From NCBI GenBank assembly GCA_900540945.1, contig UQHQ01000013.1, positions 1-45,395 of the forward strand: a stretch of 45,395 nucleotides of DNA, read 5' to 3'. Each line of letters starts with the position of its first letter. Positions within the stretch are counted from its first letter, which is position 1. The DNA comes from an uncultured Collinsella sp. GTDB taxonomy: Bacteria > Actinomycetota > Coriobacteriia > Coriobacteriales > Coriobacteriaceae. The notes under the pieces are model-generated. The model searched no databases, was not told the DNA's origin, and was given only the letters and a program-made list of their open reading frames with translations. Below, in pieces: positions 1-8,543 of the stretch. Made by a program: the position numbers and the translations under genes.

Positions 1-456
1 AAAAGGTGTCTTGTTTCATTCTTCTCTATTGCAGATGGCTGCCGTATCGGCGGGGCGTCCCATCAGATGTCATACGTTTCGACCTCACCGGTATTCTGTG
101 AAGGAAATAACGTGATGGGAAAAAATTTCTCCCAATTTAAAGATGCAATAACAAATAAGACCGTTATTTCATCTGACGTTTGGATTGGGGCTGGGGCAAC
201 CATCCTTTCTGGAGTCTCAATCGGTGTTGGAGCTGTTATTGGAGCAGGCAGCGTTGTCACAAAAGATGTGCCCGCCTATGGGATTGTAGCCGGCAATCCA
301 GCCCGCCTGCTTCGGTATAGGTTCTCTAGTAGTCAAATATCCGACTTGATTTCGTCGGAATGGTGGACTTGGGATGACGCTCGCCTAACTGAAGCAAGCA
401 ATTCATTTGATAACCCTGATTTATTTATTCAGCGCTTCGTTAAGGACAGCCGATGA
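1..456 (+). CDS. Hexapeptide-repeat O-acetyltransferase, 5'-truncated by the window edge
   Basis: The frame is open from base 1, so the gene starts upstream; the ATG at 67 lies inside the conserved part and is unlikely to be the start. About 151 residues remain. They show the left-handed beta-helix pattern of CatB/NodL-like acyltransferases: imperfect hexapeptides such as VWIGAG, GVSIGV and VIGAGS, followed by the usual VTKDVPAYGIVAGNPAR loop. Family knowledge: these trimeric enzymes move acetyl from acetyl-CoA to a sugar or antibiotic hydroxyl. Next to a glycosyltransferase and a Wzy-like polymerase, O-acetylation of the repeat unit is the likely role (inference). The stop overlaps the next start (ATGA), which suggests translational coupling. 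Confidence 0.85.
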   Translation, partial: KRCLVSFFSIADGCRIGGASHQMSYVSTSPVFCEGNNVMGKNFSQFKDAITNKTVISSDVWIGAGATILSGVSIGVGAVIGAGSVVTKDVPAYGIVAGNPARLLRYRFSSSQISDLISSEWWTWDDARLTEASNSFDNPDLFIQRFVKDSR

Positions 457-1622
457 AAATCTTACATATCTGTTTGGCTAGTTTCTATATCGATAACTAT
501 TCTTATCAGGAGAATTTGTTACCCAAGTTTCATAAGAAACTTGGGTATGAGGTTGAGATAATTGCCTCTATGCAGTCCTTTGATAGCAATGGAGAGACCT
601 CTTACATTGAAAAACCGTCTTACTCCTATTTAAACGAGAATGGCATTAAAGTTACAAGGCTGCAGTACAAACATTCGAATCCTCAATTGCAGAGATTGCG
701 TCACTACATAGGAACCGGCGAAGCGGTTGCAGCCGCTTCGCCTGATATTATTTTCTGCCACGGCTGCCAGTTTGGCGATATGCCAATTATCGTTAATTAT
801 GTAAAGGCACACCCCAACGTCAAGCTATTCATTGATAGCCATGCAGATTATTCGAACAGCGCTGGCAACTGGGTTTCGCTTCATATTCTTCATAGGATTA
901 TCTGGCGTCATGAGGCCCAGCTTGCGCTGCCCTATACAGAACGATTTTGGGGAGTTCTTCCCGCACGTGTCGAATTTCTGGAGGAAAATTACGGGCTTCC
1001 CAAGGAAAAGTGTCAGCTTCTTGTCATGGGTGCCGATGATGATGAAGTGAATAGGGCTTCTGGCTCTGCTTCAATCGTCAAAACCAAGAAGCGTTTTGGA
1101 TACGCCGGCAACGATTTTATTATCGTAACAGGTGGAAAGATCGATGAGGCTAAGATGCAGGTTCTCGCTCTCATGGATGCTGTCGCCAAGATGGGCAAAC
1201 ATGTAAAGCTTCTTGTATTCGGCCCTGTAGTTCCCTCGATGAAGGCAGAGTTTGAGAAAAGACTTGCATGCGATCGCATATCTTATGTGCCTTGGGCTAA
1301 CACATCGGACTCTTATGATTATTTCGCCGTAGCTGATCTAGTGGTTTTCCCTGGTCGTCATTCTGTTTATTGGGAGCAAGCTGTCGCTATGGGCAAGCCA
1401 ATACTTATTAAGCGCTGGGACGGAACTACGCATGTCGATTGCGGGGGAAACGCGGCTTTTACAAGCGGTGATGACTCAGAGTCCCTTAAGGCAGATATCG
1501 AGAGAATTGAAAGCCCCGGCGTTCTTTGCGATATGAACGAGGTCGCAAAGATTTCGAAGAATCATTTCCTGTATTCGGATATTGCACGAATGAGTATCGG
1601 ACATGAGACCGACAGGGCATAG
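453..1622 (+). CDS. Glycosyltransferase, GT4-like GT-B fold
   Basis: 389 residues. The N-terminal half begins MKILHICLASFY, the first beta strand of a GT-B Rossmann domain. The C-terminal half has the pattern of GT4 retaining enzymes: a strand near VTGGKIDEAK, then a segment VVFPGRHSVYWEQAVAMGKP in the place of the donor-binding E-x7-E region, with WEQAVAMGKPIL as the nucleotide-sugar motif. It probably adds one sugar to the lipid-linked repeat unit at the inner membrane face. Donor and acceptor cannot be read from sequence. The ATG overlaps the stop of the acyltransferase and the polymerase follows 2 bases later. Codon use is AT-rich compared with the genes from 2911 on. Confidence 0.8.
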   Translation: MKILHICLASFYIDNYSYQENLLPKFHKKLGYEVEIIASMQSFDSNGETSYIEKPSYSYLNENGIKVTRLQYKHSNPQLQRLRHYIGTGEAVAAASPDIIFCHGCQFGDMPIIVNYVKAHPNVKLFIDSHADYSNSAGNWVSLHILHRIIWRHEAQLALPYTERFWGVLPARVEFLEENYGLPKEKCQLLVMGADDDEVNRASGSASIVKTKKRFGYAGNDFIIVTGGKIDEAKMQVLALMDAVAKMGKHVKLLVFGPVVPSMKAEFEKRLACDRISYVPWANTSDSYDYFAVADLVVFPGRHSVYWEQAVAMGKPILIKRWDGTTHVDCGGNAAFTSGDDSESLKADIERIESPGVLCDMNEVAKISKNHFLYSDIARMSIGHETDRA

Positions 1623-1624
1623 CT

Positions 1625-2914
1625 TTGAAACTTTTGATTACATTAATTATTATACTTAATTTTGCTTCCAACTATCGTAGGGGCAGGTTTCTATCCTCTT
1701 CTACGGTTTGGATGCTCTGCTACTTCATGATTTTTGTCCTCTATCCGCTTACTGTTGACGAGCATCTCTATATAAACGCCTCAACAATTGATCTATATGC
1801 TTTTATTGGCATCCTCGCATTCACAGTTGGGGGAACAATTGGTCGATTGAAAAGGAGCGGAATACAAAGGCCATCAAAATCTGAAGTTATTGCTCCAAAT
1901 AAATCCGTTGCCTGGGTTTTATTCTGGATTTTCCTTGCTGCTAGCGTTGCGCTTCTAATCTCGCAAATTGGTGTAGGGGGGATCTCTCAGGTTTTATCTG
2001 GAAAAATGACCTCCAAGCAGCTTACTTTGAGGGATGGAGGAATTGAATCCTCGTTCACTTTTGCAATCCACCTACTCGTTCCGTGCGTTTTGGCTCTGTG
2101 GGTTACTGCAAATAATGAAAAAGACAAGAGACGTGCGCTTATATCTCTTTTGATATACATCGTTATGACCCTATTATTTGGTTTTACGCGACTCTTTTTG
2201 ATTTCTATCATTGCAATGCTTGTCATTTTTAGTCTAAGACATACTTCTATACACCAGCAAGTTGTTTATACAGCATTCAGTATTATTGCTTTGCTTTTTG
2301 CGATGGTTATTTTAAATTTCATTCGTTGCTTTGGACTGGGAGAGCCAATCTCCTTCAAAACCATTTTTGATATTGATTATGTTTTCGAAAGCGCTGACTT
2401 TAGCTCTAGCTATCACTGGTTTAATGAACTGCTTAGTACTCACATCGACTTGATTAATCCTGTTGTGTATCTGAAGCCTCTATTTGCTTTTATTCCTCGA
2501 GCGATTTGGGATTTTAAGCCAGAGCCGCTTAGCATGCAGGTGCTTAAGCAGATTAATCCTGGTTTGGCTGCTACGGGTTACTCAACTGCTGGCAATAGCG
2601 TCCTTGGAGAAGGATATGCTGTTTTTGGTCTTGTCGGTATTTTTTTGGCCCCTTTCATTTGGGGGGTCGTTTGCACCGTTCTTGATGAGAGCTATTACAA
2701 TCGATTGGAGGAGGGTAAGGATCAGTCCATCTGGACTATCGCTTACCTCATTTTTGCCGTGTTTGTTGTAATTAGTGGACAGCGCGGTGACTGGAGTCAA
2801 TACATGACCATAGTTCTCTGGTTCTATTTGCTTCCTCTCTACTGCATAGGACGAAGGGTGCCTATTGAAGAGCAAACTGTCGAACCTTCTGAATTAATGG
2901 AGAGAGAACAGTGA
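1625..2914 (+). CDS. wzy: Wzy-type oligosaccharide repeat unit polymerase
   Basis: 429 residues starting at TTG, 2 bases after the previous stop. The protein is very hydrophobic, with roughly ten predicted membrane segments, for example around residues 1-15, 30-45, 55-70, 95-115, 145-165, 180-205 and 215-240, and a long outer loop around residues 255-330. Wzy proteins are recognised by this topology and by locus, not by motif. The loop segment LINPVVYLKPLFAFIPRAIW with following KPEPLS resembles the EpsG/Wzy-like polymerase loop. It would join undecaprenyl-linked repeat units on the outer membrane face. An O-antigen ligase-like protein is the alternative. The gene is AT-rich and ends in a GTGA overlap with the flippase. 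Confidence 0.7.
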   Translation: MKLLITLIIILNFASNYRRGRFLSSSTVWMLCYFMIFVLYPLTVDEHLYINASTIDLYAFIGILAFTVGGTIGRLKRSGIQRPSKSEVIAPNKSVAWVLFWIFLAASVALLISQIGVGGISQVLSGKMTSKQLTLRDGGIESSFTFAIHLLVPCVLALWVTANNEKDKRRALISLLIYIVMTLLFGFTRLFLISIIAMLVIFSLRHTSIHQQVVYTAFSIIALLFAMVILNFIRCFGLGEPISFKTIFDIDYVFESADFSSSYHWFNELLSTHIDLINPVVYLKPLFAFIPRAIWDFKPEPLSMQVLKQINPGLAATGYSTAGNSVLGEGYAVFGLVGIFLAPFIWGVVCTVLDESYYNRLEEGKDQSIWTIAYLIFAVFVVISGQRGDWSQYMTIVLWFYLLPLYCIGRRVPIEEQTVEPSELMEREQ

Positions 2915-4422
2915 AAGTTAACCAATACAAAGCCGGCGCCGTTCTATCCTATGGTGCCGTTGCCTTCAACACTGTTGCGGGGCTCATCTACACCCCTTGG
3001 ATGATCTCTTGCATCGGTGCGGACGATTACGGTCTCTACACACTCGCTCTCTCCGTCGTCAATTTCTTCCTGCTCGATTTCGGGCTCGGAGATTCCGTCT
3101 CGCGCTTTCTCTCGAAGTACTATGCGGAGGGCAAAGAGGATGCCGTCGGGATGTTCCTGGGCATTGTTTATAAGACCTATATCGCGATAACCTGTCTCAT
3201 CGCCGTCGCCCTCGTGGTCGTATTCTTCAATATCGATGGTCTTTACTCCGGTCTCACGCCAGAGCAGATGCCCGTTTTCAAGACGCTGTTCGTCATCGTT
3301 GCGTTCTACAGCATCTTCTCCTTCCCGTTCGCGCCCCTGAACGGCATCCTAACTGCCAACGAACGGTTCGTCGCCCTTAACGCGTGCAATCTCATCCAAA
3401 AGGTGCTGACGGTGCTCCTCATCGTCGTGACCCTCCTGATGGGCTGGGGGGTTGTAGCGCTCGTTATCGTCAACGCTGCCGTCAGTGTTGTCACCACACT
3501 CGCCAAACTCGTGCTTGTCCATAGGGGTACCAAGGCGAGGGCGGATCTCGCCGGCTGGGACTCGGGGCTCGCCCGCGAGGTGGTCGGTTTCTCCGTGTGG
3601 GTCATGGTCGGCCAGGTCTGCCAACGGTTCATCTTCGCGGTCATGCCGTCCATCATCGCCATCGCCGCCACCACTTCCGAGGTCGCGCTATTCGGTCTCG
3701 CTTCGTCGCTCGAGAGTTATGTCTACACGGTTGCGAGCGCCCTGAACGGCATGTTCATGCCGAAGGTCTCTCGCGCAGTCGTCGGCGTTGGTGAGGGCCT
3801 ACAGACCCTCATGGTCCGCTTCGGCAGGGTGCAACTGTATATCATCGGCTTCATCGAGGTCTGCTTCTTCGGTCTCGGCGGTTGGTTCATCCAGTGCTGG
3901 ATGGGCAACGGGTACGACGGCCTCTGGCTGTGTACTCTCCTGCTCATTATCCCCAGCCTCATCGAGCTTCCGCAGCTCGTCGGCGTCACGGCGATCACTG
4001 CGGCGGGGCAGGTGCGAGCAAAGGCATTCGTATTCCTCGCCATGGCCGCCTGCAACGTCGTTCTTGGTTTCGTCCTCTCCGTGCCCCTCGGCGCCCTTGG
4101 TGGATGCCTCTCCATCTGCATCGCCTACTTTTTGAGGACCGTCGGGCAGAACGTCATCTATAGGAACTCCCTTGGGATTGACCTCAAGAGCTTCTTCGCC
4201 GACACATTCGGGAGCTGGCTGTTACCTGCCGCGGTCACGCTCGGGGTCAGCATTGTCCTGGACCGCCTCTTCCCCGTCAGGGGCTGGTCGGGGTTGCTCC
4301 TCGCGGGCTGCCTCACGGCTGCCGTCTACTCGTTCCTTTGTTGGAAGCTCTCGATGAACGAGTACGAGCACGGGCTCGTCATCTCGGTCGCCTCAAAATC
4401 GAAGAGGGCGAGGACCCGATAA
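2911..4422 (+). CDS. wzx: Wzx-type polysaccharide flippase (MOP/MATE superfamily)
   Basis: 503 residues, GTG start overlapping the polymerase stop. Around 12-14 hydrophobic segments fill the protein, which opens with the typical Wzx start: GAVLSYGAVAFNTVAGLIYTP, then DDYGLYTLALSVVNFFLLDFGLGDSVSRFLSKYYA. The G-x-x-D-Y-G-x-Y and DFGL...RF motifs are hallmarks of the family. It would flip the undecaprenyl-linked repeat unit across the membrane for the polymerase. A sharp rise in GC starts at this gene although it is coupled to the AT-rich polymerase, so the two may have different histories. The last 70 bases before the next gene contain no clear hairpin. Confidence 0.85.
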   Translation: MKVNQYKAGAVLSYGAVAFNTVAGLIYTPWMISCIGADDYGLYTLALSVVNFFLLDFGLGDSVSRFLSKYYAEGKEDAVGMFLGIVYKTYIAITCLIAVALVVVFFNIDGLYSGLTPEQMPVFKTLFVIVAFYSIFSFPFAPLNGILTANERFVALNACNLIQKVLTVLLIVVTLLMGWGVVALVIVNAAVSVVTTLAKLVLVHRGTKARADLAGWDSGLAREVVGFSVWVMVGQVCQRFIFAVMPSIIAIAATTSEVALFGLASSLESYVYTVASALNGMFMPKVSRAVVGVGEGLQTLMVRFGRVQLYIIGFIEVCFFGLGGWFIQCWMGNGYDGLWLCTLLLIIPSLIELPQLVGVTAITAAGQVRAKAFVFLAMAACNVVLGFVLSVPLGALGGCLSICIAYFLRTVGQNVIYRNSLGIDLKSFFADTFGSWLLPAAVTLGVSIVLDRLFPVRGWSGLLLAGCLTAAVYSFLCWKLSMNEYEHGLVISVASKSKRARTR

Positions 4423-4499
4423 GGGTCGACGAACGGTGTTCAATGATTCTCTTGCCATTGCGACTCTGTTGAATTGGCTTCCTCCGAGAAAGGATTCGA

Positions 4500-5681
4500 A
4501 TGGATAACACGGTAAATATTCACTTCAAAGATGACGGCCGCCTGAAGCTCCTGGTCATCGTGGGCACCCGCCCCGAGGTCATCCGCCTGTCCGAGGTCAT
4601 CAAGAAGTGCCGCCGCCACTTCGACTGCCTGCTGGCGCACACCGGGCAGAACTACGACTACACGCTCAACGGCATCTTCTTCCGCGACCTGGAGCTCGCC
4701 GACCCGGACGTCTACCTGGACGCCGTGGGCGCGGACCTCGGCGAGACCGTGGGCAACATCATCGCCGCGAGCTACAAGCTCATGGTGCAGGTGCAGCCCG
4801 ACGCGCTGCTGATCCTGGGCGACACCAACAGCTGCCTGTCCGCCATCGCGGCCAAGAGGCTCCACATCCCCATCTTCCACATGGAGGCGGGCAACCGCTG
4901 CAAGGACGAGTGCCTGCCCGAGGAGACCAACCGCCGCATCGTCGACGTGATCTCCGACGTCAACCTTGCCTACTCCGAGCACGCACGCCGCTACCTCAAG
5001 GACAGCGGCTGCGCCCCCGAGCGCACCTACGTCACGGGCTCTCCCATGGCCGAGGTCCTGCGCGCCAACCTGGGCAAGATCGAGGCGTCGGACGTCCTGA
5101 CCGAGCTCGGCCTGGAGCCCAAGCGCTATATGCTGCTCTCCGCCCACCGCGAGGAGAACATCGACACCGAGGCCAACTTCACGAGCCTGTTCACCGCGAT
5201 CAACGCGCTCGCCAAGAAGTACGACATGCCGATCCTCTACTCCTGCCACCCGCGCTCCCGCAAGCGCCTGGAGGCCACGGGCTTCGAGCTGGACCCGCGC
5301 GTGCGCATGCACGAGCCCATGGGCTTCCACGACTACAACTGCCTGCAGATGAACGCCTTCGCTGTTGTCTCCGACTCCGGCACGCTGCCCGAGGAGTCCA
5401 GCTTCTTCGCGAGTGTCGGGCATCCTTTCCCGGCGGTGTGCATCCGCACCTCCACCGAGCGCCCCGAGGCGCTGGACAAGGCCTGCTTCACGCTGGCCGG
5501 CATCTCCGAGAAGGGGCTGCTGCAGGCCGTCCACACCGCCGTCGAGCTCGACGCGGAGGGGTCGCTCCCCGAGGCCCCCGTTCCCGACTACGCCGACGAG
5601 ACCGTCTCCACCAAGGTGGTCAAGATCATCCAGAGCTACACCGGCGTCGTGGACAAGATGGTGTGGAGGAAGAGTCTCTAG
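4500..5681 (+). CDS. Non-hydrolysing UDP-sugar 2-epimerase, FnlC/WbjD/CapG-like branch of the WecB family
   Basis: 393 residues, preceded by an AAAGGA ribosome site. The first strand carries GTRPE (residues 22-26) of the WecB/MnaA family, and the active-site area holds HMEAGNRC...PEETNRRIVD and later SDSGTLPEES. From memory, HMEAGNRC with PEETNRRIVD is the form seen in FnlC/CapG enzymes that make UDP-N-acetyl-L-fucosamine, while true UDP-GlcNAc 2-epimerases usually have VEAGLR; I could not check this by alignment. If right, the partners FnlA and FnlB should lie upstream of this window. The plain alternative is UDP-GlcNAc to UDP-ManNAc epimerase (wecB). Very strong GC3 bias. Confidence 0.8.
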   Translation: MDNTVNIHFKDDGRLKLLVIVGTRPEVIRLSEVIKKCRRHFDCLLAHTGQNYDYTLNGIFFRDLELADPDVYLDAVGADLGETVGNIIAASYKLMVQVQPDALLILGDTNSCLSAIAAKRLHIPIFHMEAGNRCKDECLPEETNRRIVDVISDVNLAYSEHARRYLKDSGCAPERTYVTGSPMAEVLRANLGKIEASDVLTELGLEPKRYMLLSAHREENIDTEANFTSLFTAINALAKKYDMPILYSCHPRSRKRLEATGFELDPRVRMHEPMGFHDYNCLQMNAFAVVSDSGTLPEESSFFASVGHPFPAVCIRTSTERPEALDKACFTLAGISEKGLLQAVHTAVELDAEGSLPEAPVPDYADETVSTKVVKIIQSYTGVVDKMVWRKSL

Positions 5682-5744
5682 CTTGTAAGCCTCAACGGTT
5701 GTTGGGGCTATTTTTAACCTGTTCTTTGACAATTGGAGAATGAC

Positions 5745-7004
5745 ATGAAGATCGCTGTTGCCGGTACCGGCTACGTCGGCCTGTCCCTCGCCGTCCTGCT
5801 CTCGCAGCACAACGAGGTGCACGCGCTGGACATCGTGCCCGAAAAGGTCAAGAAGATCAACAACTACGTTTCGCCCATCCAGGACGACGAGATCGAGCGC
5901 TTCCTGGTGGAGGCCAAGTCGGGGGAGCGCGAGCTCGACCTACACGCCACCGTCGACGTGGCCGAGGCATATACGGGTGCCGACTACGCCGTGATCGCGA
6001 CGCCGACGAACTATGACTCGGACAGGAACTTCTTCGACACGAGCTCCGTCGAGGCCGCCATCGCCGCTGTGCGCTCGGTGAACCCGGACGCCTGGATCGT
6101 CATCAAGTCCACGATCCCCGTCGGCTACACCGCGGGCCTTCGCGAGAGGCTGGGCGACAGCAAGATCTTCTTCAGCCCGGAGTTCCTGCGCGAGAGCAAG
6201 GCGCTCTACGACAACCTGCATCCGTCCCGTATCGTGGTTGGCGCGCCCAAGGAGGATGCCGACGCCGTCGCAGCTGCCGAACGCTTCGCCGGCCTGCTGG
6301 CGCAGGGCGCCGACCCCGCCGAGCTGGAGCGAGTCAACGCCGACGGCTCGAAGGGCATCCCCGAGCTCGTGCTGGGCACCACCGAGGCCGAGGCAGTGAA
6401 GCTGTTCGCCAACACCTACCTGGCGCTGCGCGTGGCCTACTTCAACGAGCTCGACACCTACTGCGAGGTCCGCGGCCTCAACACCCGCGACGTCATCGAC
6501 GGCGTCTGCCTGGAGCCGCGCATCGGCAGCCACTACAACAACCCCAGCTTCGGCTACGGCGGCTACTGCCTGCCCAAGGACACCAAGCAGCTGCTGGCCA
6601 ACTACAAGGACGTGCCCCAGAACCTGATCGAGGCCATCGTCGAGGCCAACCGCACCCGCAAGGACTTCGTCGCCGACGAGGTGCTGCAGATGGTGCGGGA
6701 CCGCGCCTACGAGGGCAAGCCGAAGCCGGTGGTGGGCGTGTGCCGCCTGACCATGAAGTCCAACTCCGACAACTTCCGCGCGAGCTCCATCCAGGGCATC
6801 ATGAAGCGCGTGAAGGCCAAGGGCGTGCCCGTGGTGGTCTACGAGCCCACGCTGGACGCGCCGGAGTTCTTCGGCTCCGAGGTGACCCGCGACTTGGAGG
6901 CCTTCAAGGCCGGCTGCGACGTGATCGTGGCAAACCGTTGGAGCGACGAGCTCGCGGACGTGGCCGACAAGGTCTACACGAGGGATCTGTTTAAGCGGGA
7001 CTAG
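5745..7004 (+). CDS. ugd: UDP-glucose 6-dehydrogenase
   Basis: The ATG at 5745 is chosen because GGAG lies about 6 bases upstream; an in-frame TTG at 5733 would add four residues. 419 residues. The protein begins with the NAD-binding GTGYVG motif (residues 7-12), continues with IATPTNYD, IKSTIPVGYT and FSPEFLRESKALYDN, and has the catalytic cysteine at residue 275 in GYGGYCLPKDTKQL. It closely follows E. coli Ugd along its length, including the C-terminal KSNSDNFRASSIQGI stretch. It oxidises UDP-glucose to UDP-glucuronate with two NAD+, giving an acidic sugar for the surface polymer. Last gene of the locus, followed by a strong hairpin. Confidence 0.95.
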   Translation: MKIAVAGTGYVGLSLAVLLSQHNEVHALDIVPEKVKKINNYVSPIQDDEIERFLVEAKSGERELDLHATVDVAEAYTGADYAVIATPTNYDSDRNFFDTSSVEAAIAAVRSVNPDAWIVIKSTIPVGYTAGLRERLGDSKIFFSPEFLRESKALYDNLHPSRIVVGAPKEDADAVAAAERFAGLLAQGADPAELERVNADGSKGIPELVLGTTEAEAVKLFANTYLALRVAYFNELDTYCEVRGLNTRDVIDGVCLEPRIGSHYNNPSFGYGGYCLPKDTKQLLANYKDVPQNLIEAIVEANRTRKDFVADEVLQMVRDRAYEGKPKPVVGVCRLTMKSNSDNFRASSIQGIMKRVKAKGVPVVVYEPTLDAPEFFGSEVTRDLEAFKAGCDVIVANRWSDELADVADKVYTRDLFKRD

Positions 7005-7061
7005 GGGAGAGGGCAGAACCAGGCTGAACGGCTTCAATCATTCGCTAGTATAACCGCGTCT

Positions 7062-7104
7062 AGGGCGGGGTGTATCGGCTAATACCGATACACCCCGCCC
7101 TTTG
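7062..7104 (+). terminator. Strong hairpin ending the polysaccharide operon
   Basis: A 17-bp perfect inverted repeat (arms 7062-7078 and 7085-7101, GC-rich at the base) with a 6-base loop, followed by TTTGGTTT. The stem is very stable but the T tract is short and interrupted. It separates the GC-rich operon from the AT-rich island to the right. Confidence 0.8.
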
Positions 7105-7156
7105 GTTTAGGATTCATTTGTAGCAAATGCGTAATCGATCTGTTTCAGGAGGAAAC

Positions 7157-8434
7157 ATGGGCTTGGTTTCGGAATGTGTTCCCACAATGAATATGTTGAA
7201 AGAAGCTCATGAGTTAATTGAGCATGCAAATTACTATCGCGTAATTAAAGGGCTCGGAACTGACTATAGCAATGAATGGCTGGACATCGACGAAGACACG
7301 CTCTGCGTATTCAGGGAAGTATCCTTTCTGGATGAAAAAAGGAATAAGCAAATTGCAGCGAGAACCGCACGGGGTGAACGTTTCTCAGACTGGATTTTAG
7401 ATGAGGTGGCGAGATTTCCATCCATTGACGGTGCCGTAGAAACAACTCGTTATGGGCGTGTTATCTCTCAAGGAAAACGTCAACATCTTTATAGAGGCGA
7501 GTCCCGAATGTGGCCCGCAAGCTTACCCACAATGTATCGGACTATGGACTCTATTGAAAACAAGGAGGAAAGGGATCGATACGAACTTTGTTGTCATATC
7601 AGAATTGCGGCTTTTGCCGATTTTTTGCTTGAATTCGACTCTATGCAGAGATGGCTTGCCGCTTATGACTTGGATTTAATGCCAGAGCCTTTGGCCCAGC
7701 ACTATGGTCTCGATACGCCTATGCTCGATTTAACGGATGATTTTGACATAGCGCTTTTCTTTGCGACCTGTTGCTACGATGCATCCAAGCACCAGTGGAG
7801 GCCGCTCAATGAGAACGACTTTTCTAGGGATCCGCAAAGTATGTACGGCGTAATATTCCATATTCCCAGGTGGAATGCTGAGAATATTTCAACCTTTTCT
7901 CGCTATTGGGACTCGGATTTTGATCGGTCAACTTTCACAATCGATCATATTGGTTTTCAAGTATTCCAGCGATGTCATATGCAGCATGGCTATGGTCTAC
8001 GGCTCGACCATCACATTCCTCTTCAAGATAATCAATACTTCGAAAAGCTTCGATTTAAGCACAGTACCCGACTATCCAAAGAGGTTTTTGAATTAATGGA
8101 TGGCGGCAAAAAGGTGTTTCCCGATGAGGGGCTCCTTGGATTAAGTGACGTCATTGATACGATTAAGAATGCCTGGTCATTCAATTATGATGAGTTTGAG
8201 CTGGGCTATTACTATGCTGGCGGTGATGCCAAATGGGGCAGTAAGGACAACGCTCTCATAATACTTAGGGGCGGGGATTGCCTTGGCCATTCGATATCAA
8301 TAACTGGAGATAAGCCATGCTATCAGCTATCCCGTCAGCGTCGCCGTCAAATTGATCGTGCATACAAAGATCTAGACATCAGAAAGGTTATGGGCTCAGA
8401 AATCGTTTACAACAAGCCGCGTATGCCGTATTAA
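7157..8434 (+). CDS. FRG-domain protein
   Basis: The ATG at 7157 follows a perfect AGGAGG site; an upstream in-frame ATG at 7127 lacks one. 425 residues. The FRG domain is seen as QHLYRGES (Y112-E115), the variant of the F/Y-R-G-x motif that names it, and as AQHYGLDTPMLDLTDD..ALFFAT at about residues 180-205, the most conserved part of the family. The domain is known from many phage-defence and toxin neighbourhoods; its biochemical activity is not something I can state. The C-terminal third has no motif I recognise. It is AT-rich and probably acquired. About 110 bases separate it from the nuclease-NTPase gene, so it may be a partner or a neighbour. Confidence 0.85.
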   Translation: MGLVSECVPTMNMLKEAHELIEHANYYRVIKGLGTDYSNEWLDIDEDTLCVFREVSFLDEKRNKQIAARTARGERFSDWILDEVARFPSIDGAVETTRYGRVISQGKRQHLYRGESRMWPASLPTMYRTMDSIENKEERDRYELCCHIRIAAFADFLLEFDSMQRWLAAYDLDLMPEPLAQHYGLDTPMLDLTDDFDIALFFATCCYDASKHQWRPLNENDFSRDPQSMYGVIFHIPRWNAENISTFSRYWDSDFDRSTFTIDHIGFQVFQRCHMQHGYGLRLDHHIPLQDNQYFEKLRFKHSTRLSKEVFELMDGGKKVFPDEGLLGLSDVIDTIKNAWSFNYDEFELGYYYAGGDAKWGSKDNALIILRGGDCLGHSISITGDKPCYQLSRQRRRQIDRAYKDLDIRKVMGSEIVYNKPRMPY

Positions 8435-8490
8435 TGAATAACGGGATAGCGCTCTTCGGCATGCTAATAAACTTACCGAGAAACTGACTA

Positions 8491-8496
8491 TATAAT
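8491..8496 (+). promoter_or_regulatory. Candidate -10 box for the nuclease-NTPase/SIR2 module
   Basis: A perfect TATAAT lies about 50 bases before the ATG at 8544. No convincing -35 hexamer is present 16-18 bases upstream, so the call is weak. It would give the two-gene module a promoter separate from the FRG gene. Confidence 0.35.
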
Positions 8497-8543
8497 CTGC
8501 GCATAATGAAGGTTGTTCACTCTCTGTGCTGGACGGTATTGCT

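Noticed and set aside
4607..5743. A 378-codon plus-strand frame inside the epimerase gene.
   Set aside because: Arg/Pro/His-rich frame shadow of the epimerase, with no ribosome site or recognisable fold.
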